DNA from: Candidatus Cloacimonetes bacterium HGW-Cloacimonetes-3
Lineage (GTDB): Bacteria; Cloacimonadota; Cloacimonadia; Cloacimonadales; Cloacimonadaceae
Length of the DNA stretch: 64,000 bases
NCBI GenBank assembly: GCA_002840645.1
Contig: PHBO01000007.1
Location: forward strand, 1 to 64,000
Direction: 5' to 3'
The notes below the pieces were generated by a model. The model ran no database searches, was not told where the DNA came from, and was given only the letters and a program-made list of their open reading frames with translations. This document shows positions 61,838-64,000 of this stretch, piece after piece; position 1 is the stretch's first letter, and the number at the start of each line of letters is the position of its first letter. The translations under genes and the position numbers were made by a program.

Positions 61838-63454
61838 ATGAAGCATTATCTGTGCATTTTGTTCTCAGTTGCATCTATTGGTCTATTTGGCAGTTGGGAC
61901 TGGGCTATCTCTATAGGTGGCGACAGCATGGAACGCCTTTGGGACATCAGCTGTGATGCCTCTTCCAACATCTATGTTGCTGGTGATTTCTCCGATTCAC
62001 TGTGTGTGAATGGACAAACCTATCCCGGATATGGACTTGCGGATAGCTTTGCCCTGAAATACAACCCTTCGGGCGAACTGCAGTGGGCAAAAAGCTTTGG
62101 CTCTCAGGCTGAGGATGTAGCACTTAGCATAGCCGCAGATGCAGAAGGAAACAGCTATATCACAGGTTATTTCGTGGAGACTCTCACAATTCAGAATCAA
62201 AGTGTTACCTCCAATGGTGCATGGGATGTGTTTGTGATAAAGCTTGATCCACAAGGCAACCTGATCTGGCTGAACTCATTTGGTGGAACCATGAGCGATA
62301 TTGGCTACGGTTTGGCACTTAGCTCTTCCGGTAAAGTGTTTGTAGCGGGTTGGTTTTCTGGTTCTATAAGTCTCCCTGATGGCAGCAGCATGGTAAGTGC
62401 CGGGGGTAGCGACATTTTTTGTTATGCGCTGGATACCCGGGGTAACTATATTTGGTCTCAGCGTGCTGGAACCGCTGGGGTAGAATATGCCTACGAAGTA
62501 TCCGCTGATAACGAAGGAAATGCCTATGTAACCGGAGTTGCCGGTGTAGGTACTCAATTCGGGAATTACAATCTGACAGCTAATGGTATGTTCGTATGTA
62601 AATACAGCCCTGTCGGGGCGGTACAATGGCTTGCCAGTGGTGAGGGTGGAGCTGTTGTGGATATCGCCGTTCAACCCCAGGTGAACCCCTCCCAATATGG
62701 AATGGTGTGTGGAAGATTAAGCGGTAACGGAGTTTTTGGCAGCTTTCCCTTTAACAGCATTGGCGGTGGAGACGATGCTTACTGGGCAAAGTTTGACGCC
62801 AACACAGGCACCTGGCTAAGCCTTAATGCCTCTGGCGGCAGTGCTGCAGATAAAGGAAAAGATGTTGATTGCGAGGATTATCCCGCCTTTGTGGCAAGTT
62901 TTGAAGAAACTGCTGCTTTTGGTTCTGTTAACTACCTCAGCAACGGAGAAAGCGATATTGCCCTGGGCTATGGTAATAATGTGATGCAGTTCACTACCGC
63001 AGGTGGCGAGGCCAGCGAAATCCCCACCGGAATAAAGATTCTTCCTAACGGCATGATTGCCATTTGCGGGTGGCATTTTGGTTTAGCACAAATTGGCAGT
63101 TTCAGCATTGATAGCGGAAACGTTGCCGATCAGAACGCATTTATTGCATGTTACAGCCCCCAAAGCAGCGTGAATGATGAGCACATTATACCCGTAAGCA
63201 ACATGAAATGTAATCCAAACCCCTTCACAACCGACTTACGGATAAGCGTAAGCAAGGCAATTGTCACCCCATCCCCCATCGAAATTTATAACCTTAAGGG
63301 ACAGATAGTCCACATTCTACAACCGGAATCCGAAAGCACAATTGAACTGCAATACCGATGGAACGGACAGGATACTTCCGGCAAGAACTGCAATGCCGGT
63401 GTATATCTGCTCAAAAACAGTTCTGGTACGATTAAAACCCTAAAGCTAAAGTAA
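61838..63454 (+). CDS. Secreted SBBP-repeat beta-propeller protein with sorting tail
   Basis: 538 residues from the ATG at 61838, with AAGGAGAAG upstream. A signal peptide (MKHYLCILFSVASIGLFG) precedes a series of SBBP-type repeats (ISCDASSNIYVAGDFSDSL, ADAEGNSYITGYF, SADNEGNAYVTGVAG) that should form a beta propeller. The C-terminal 85 residues (CNPNPFTTDLRISVS, IYNLKGQIV, NAGVYLLK) are the FlgD-like/type IX sorting tail. Last gene of the long plus-strand run; a terminator follows. Confidence 0.87.
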   Translation: MKHYLCILFSVASIGLFGSWDWAISIGGDSMERLWDISCDASSNIYVAGDFSDSLCVNGQTYPGYGLADSFALKYNPSGELQWAKSFGSQAEDVALSIAADAEGNSYITGYFVETLTIQNQSVTSNGAWDVFVIKLDPQGNLIWLNSFGGTMSDIGYGLALSSSGKVFVAGWFSGSISLPDGSSMVSAGGSDIFCYALDTRGNYIWSQRAGTAGVEYAYEVSADNEGNAYVTGVAGVGTQFGNYNLTANGMFVCKYSPVGAVQWLASGEGGAVVDIAVQPQVNPSQYGMVCGRLSGNGVFGSFPFNSIGGGDDAYWAKFDANTGTWLSLNASGGSAADKGKDVDCEDYPAFVASFEETAAFGSVNYLSNGESDIALGYGNNVMQFTTAGGEASEIPTGIKILPNGMIAICGWHFGLAQIGSFSIDSGNVADQNAFIACYSPQSSVNDEHIIPVSNMKCNPNPFTTDLRISVSKAIVTPSPIEIYNLKGQIVHILQPESESTIELQYRWNGQDTSGKNCNAGVYLLKNSSGTIKTLKLK

Positions 63455-63483
63455 GCACCTCCACCTAAGCAGAGGTGCTTTTT
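63453..63483 (+). terminator. Rho-independent terminator
   Basis: AAGCACCTC pairs with GAGGTGCTT over a 10-base loop and is followed by TTT. It overlaps the last base of the preceding stop codon and lies between convergent genes. Confidence 0.88.
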
Positions 63484-63489
63484 CTGTAA

Positions 63490-63957
63490 TTATCCTTTCT
63501 TTATTGGTACCCAGATCTCGAACAGGGAGTTTTCCTCCCCCACTTTGAAACGCTCATCATAAACTTCCAATGCATCCGCCTCAGCCATCATATATCCATT
63601 CTCTTGCAGCCAAACCCCGTAGATGTACTCGTAGGTCTGGTGAAGTTTATCCAGCAATCCATGGTGCTCAAACACTGCATATTCGGCAACGGGTACGGTA
63701 TGCCCCATCATGCCTTCAGGAACATCAGCAATTTGGCTTACCTGCATCCCTGCGATAAAGGTGTATTCTTCCGTATCCGGGTTTGCATCTTCAAACAAGC
63801 ACACTTGATAAGCTCTGTTGTTATCCTCTACATGCTTGATCTCCGCCACCCTTTGCATGAACTCGCCCCACAGCTTGTGCAGCGTACCGCTGGGATTTGC
63901 CCTGCATGAAACGCCCACCACGTGGAAGGCATCTTTCTTCTCGGTTCTCATGTTCAT
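63490..63957 (-). CDS. GyrI-like effector-binding domain protein, possibly part of an AraC fusion
   Basis: 155 residues from the ATG at 63957, which has AAGGAG seven or so bases upstream. The frame stays open through KKGAKK to the window edge. The domain matches the C-terminal half of the AraC-GyrI protein at 36217-37092 (KLWGEFMQR, EYAVFEHHGLLDKLH, FEIWVPIKKG). Because that protein has the same internal ribosome-binding site, this may be the 3' part of a full AraC-GyrI gene or a stand-alone GyrI protein. The missing left part would decide. Confidence 0.85.
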   Translation of the reverse strand: MNMRTEKKDAFHVVGVSCRANPSGTLHKLWGEFMQRVAEIKHVEDNNRAYQVCLFEDANPDTEEYTFIAGMQVSQIADVPEGMMGHTVPVAEYAVFEHHGLLDKLHQTYEYIYGVWLQENGYMMAEADALEVYDERFKVGEENSLFEIWVPIKKG

Positions 63958-64000
63958 CTTTTTGGCTCCTTTTTTCAAGTAATTGTGGCTGTTATCCAAA

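Overview
The window reads as chromosome of an anaerobic, double-membraned bacterium of the Cloacimonadota (Candidatus Cloacimonas-like) type. This is inferred, not proven. Three secreted proteins end in a YPNPFNP-type C-terminal sorting tail. There are outer-membrane biogenesis genes (lolA, an lptE-like lipoprotein), a [FeFe]-hydrogenase maturase (hydE), phosphate acyltransferases and a membrane-bound hydrogenase-like complex. No rRNA, tRNA, CRISPR array or insertion sequence was recognised.

Layout. 1-2.4 kb: start of an off-window gene, a membrane-anchored hypothetical and a secreted protein. 2.6-5.2 kb: a DEAD/DEAH helicase with an HNH insertion, bracketed by inverted GTTAGACGTTA repeats. 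5.2-9.7 kb (minus): ptb, ptb paralogue, rpiB, glyA, ppx/gppA-like. 10-13.1 kb: SPFH protein, a histidine kinase/response regulator pair, a pRiA4b ORF-3-like protein. 13.5-19 kb: a surface-polysaccharide cluster (GtrA-GT2 fusion, large membrane protein, O-antigen-ligase-like and Wzz-like proteins) lying between two direct copies of a palindromic repeat. 19.3-22.4 kb: hydE, small membrane proteins and a tandem pair of acidic secreted proteins.

22.4-29.5 kb (minus) holds a six-gene energy-converting-hydrogenase-related (Ehr-like) complex. Its large subunit lacks the nickel-binding CxxC motifs, so it is probably an ion-pumping oxidoreductase and not a hydrogenase. 30-34.5 kb: a large GLUG-repeat secreted protein with a candidate sigma-54 promoter and two upstream dyad operators, facing an orphan NtrC-type activator.

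34.8-46.6 kb: an FGE-fold lipoprotein, an AraC-GyrI regulator with an internal ribosome-binding site, a 1597-residue secreted protein, a YD-like repeat protein, a decayed paralogue fragment and a beta-propeller protein, separated by repeat-rich spacers. 46.7-50.8 kb is AT-richer and accessory in character: Fic, two unknown membrane proteins and DinD, with a promoter-bearing repeat and structured palindromes. 51-63.5 kb is core: clpB behind a CIRCE-like operator, purE with an EIIA-like gene, then one long plus-strand run of lptE-like, rluB-like, ychF-like, ftsK, lolA, manC-like, a membrane-anchored ferredoxin and a sorted secreted protein. The right edge carries a GyrI-like protein related to the C-terminal half of the 36-kb AraC regulator.
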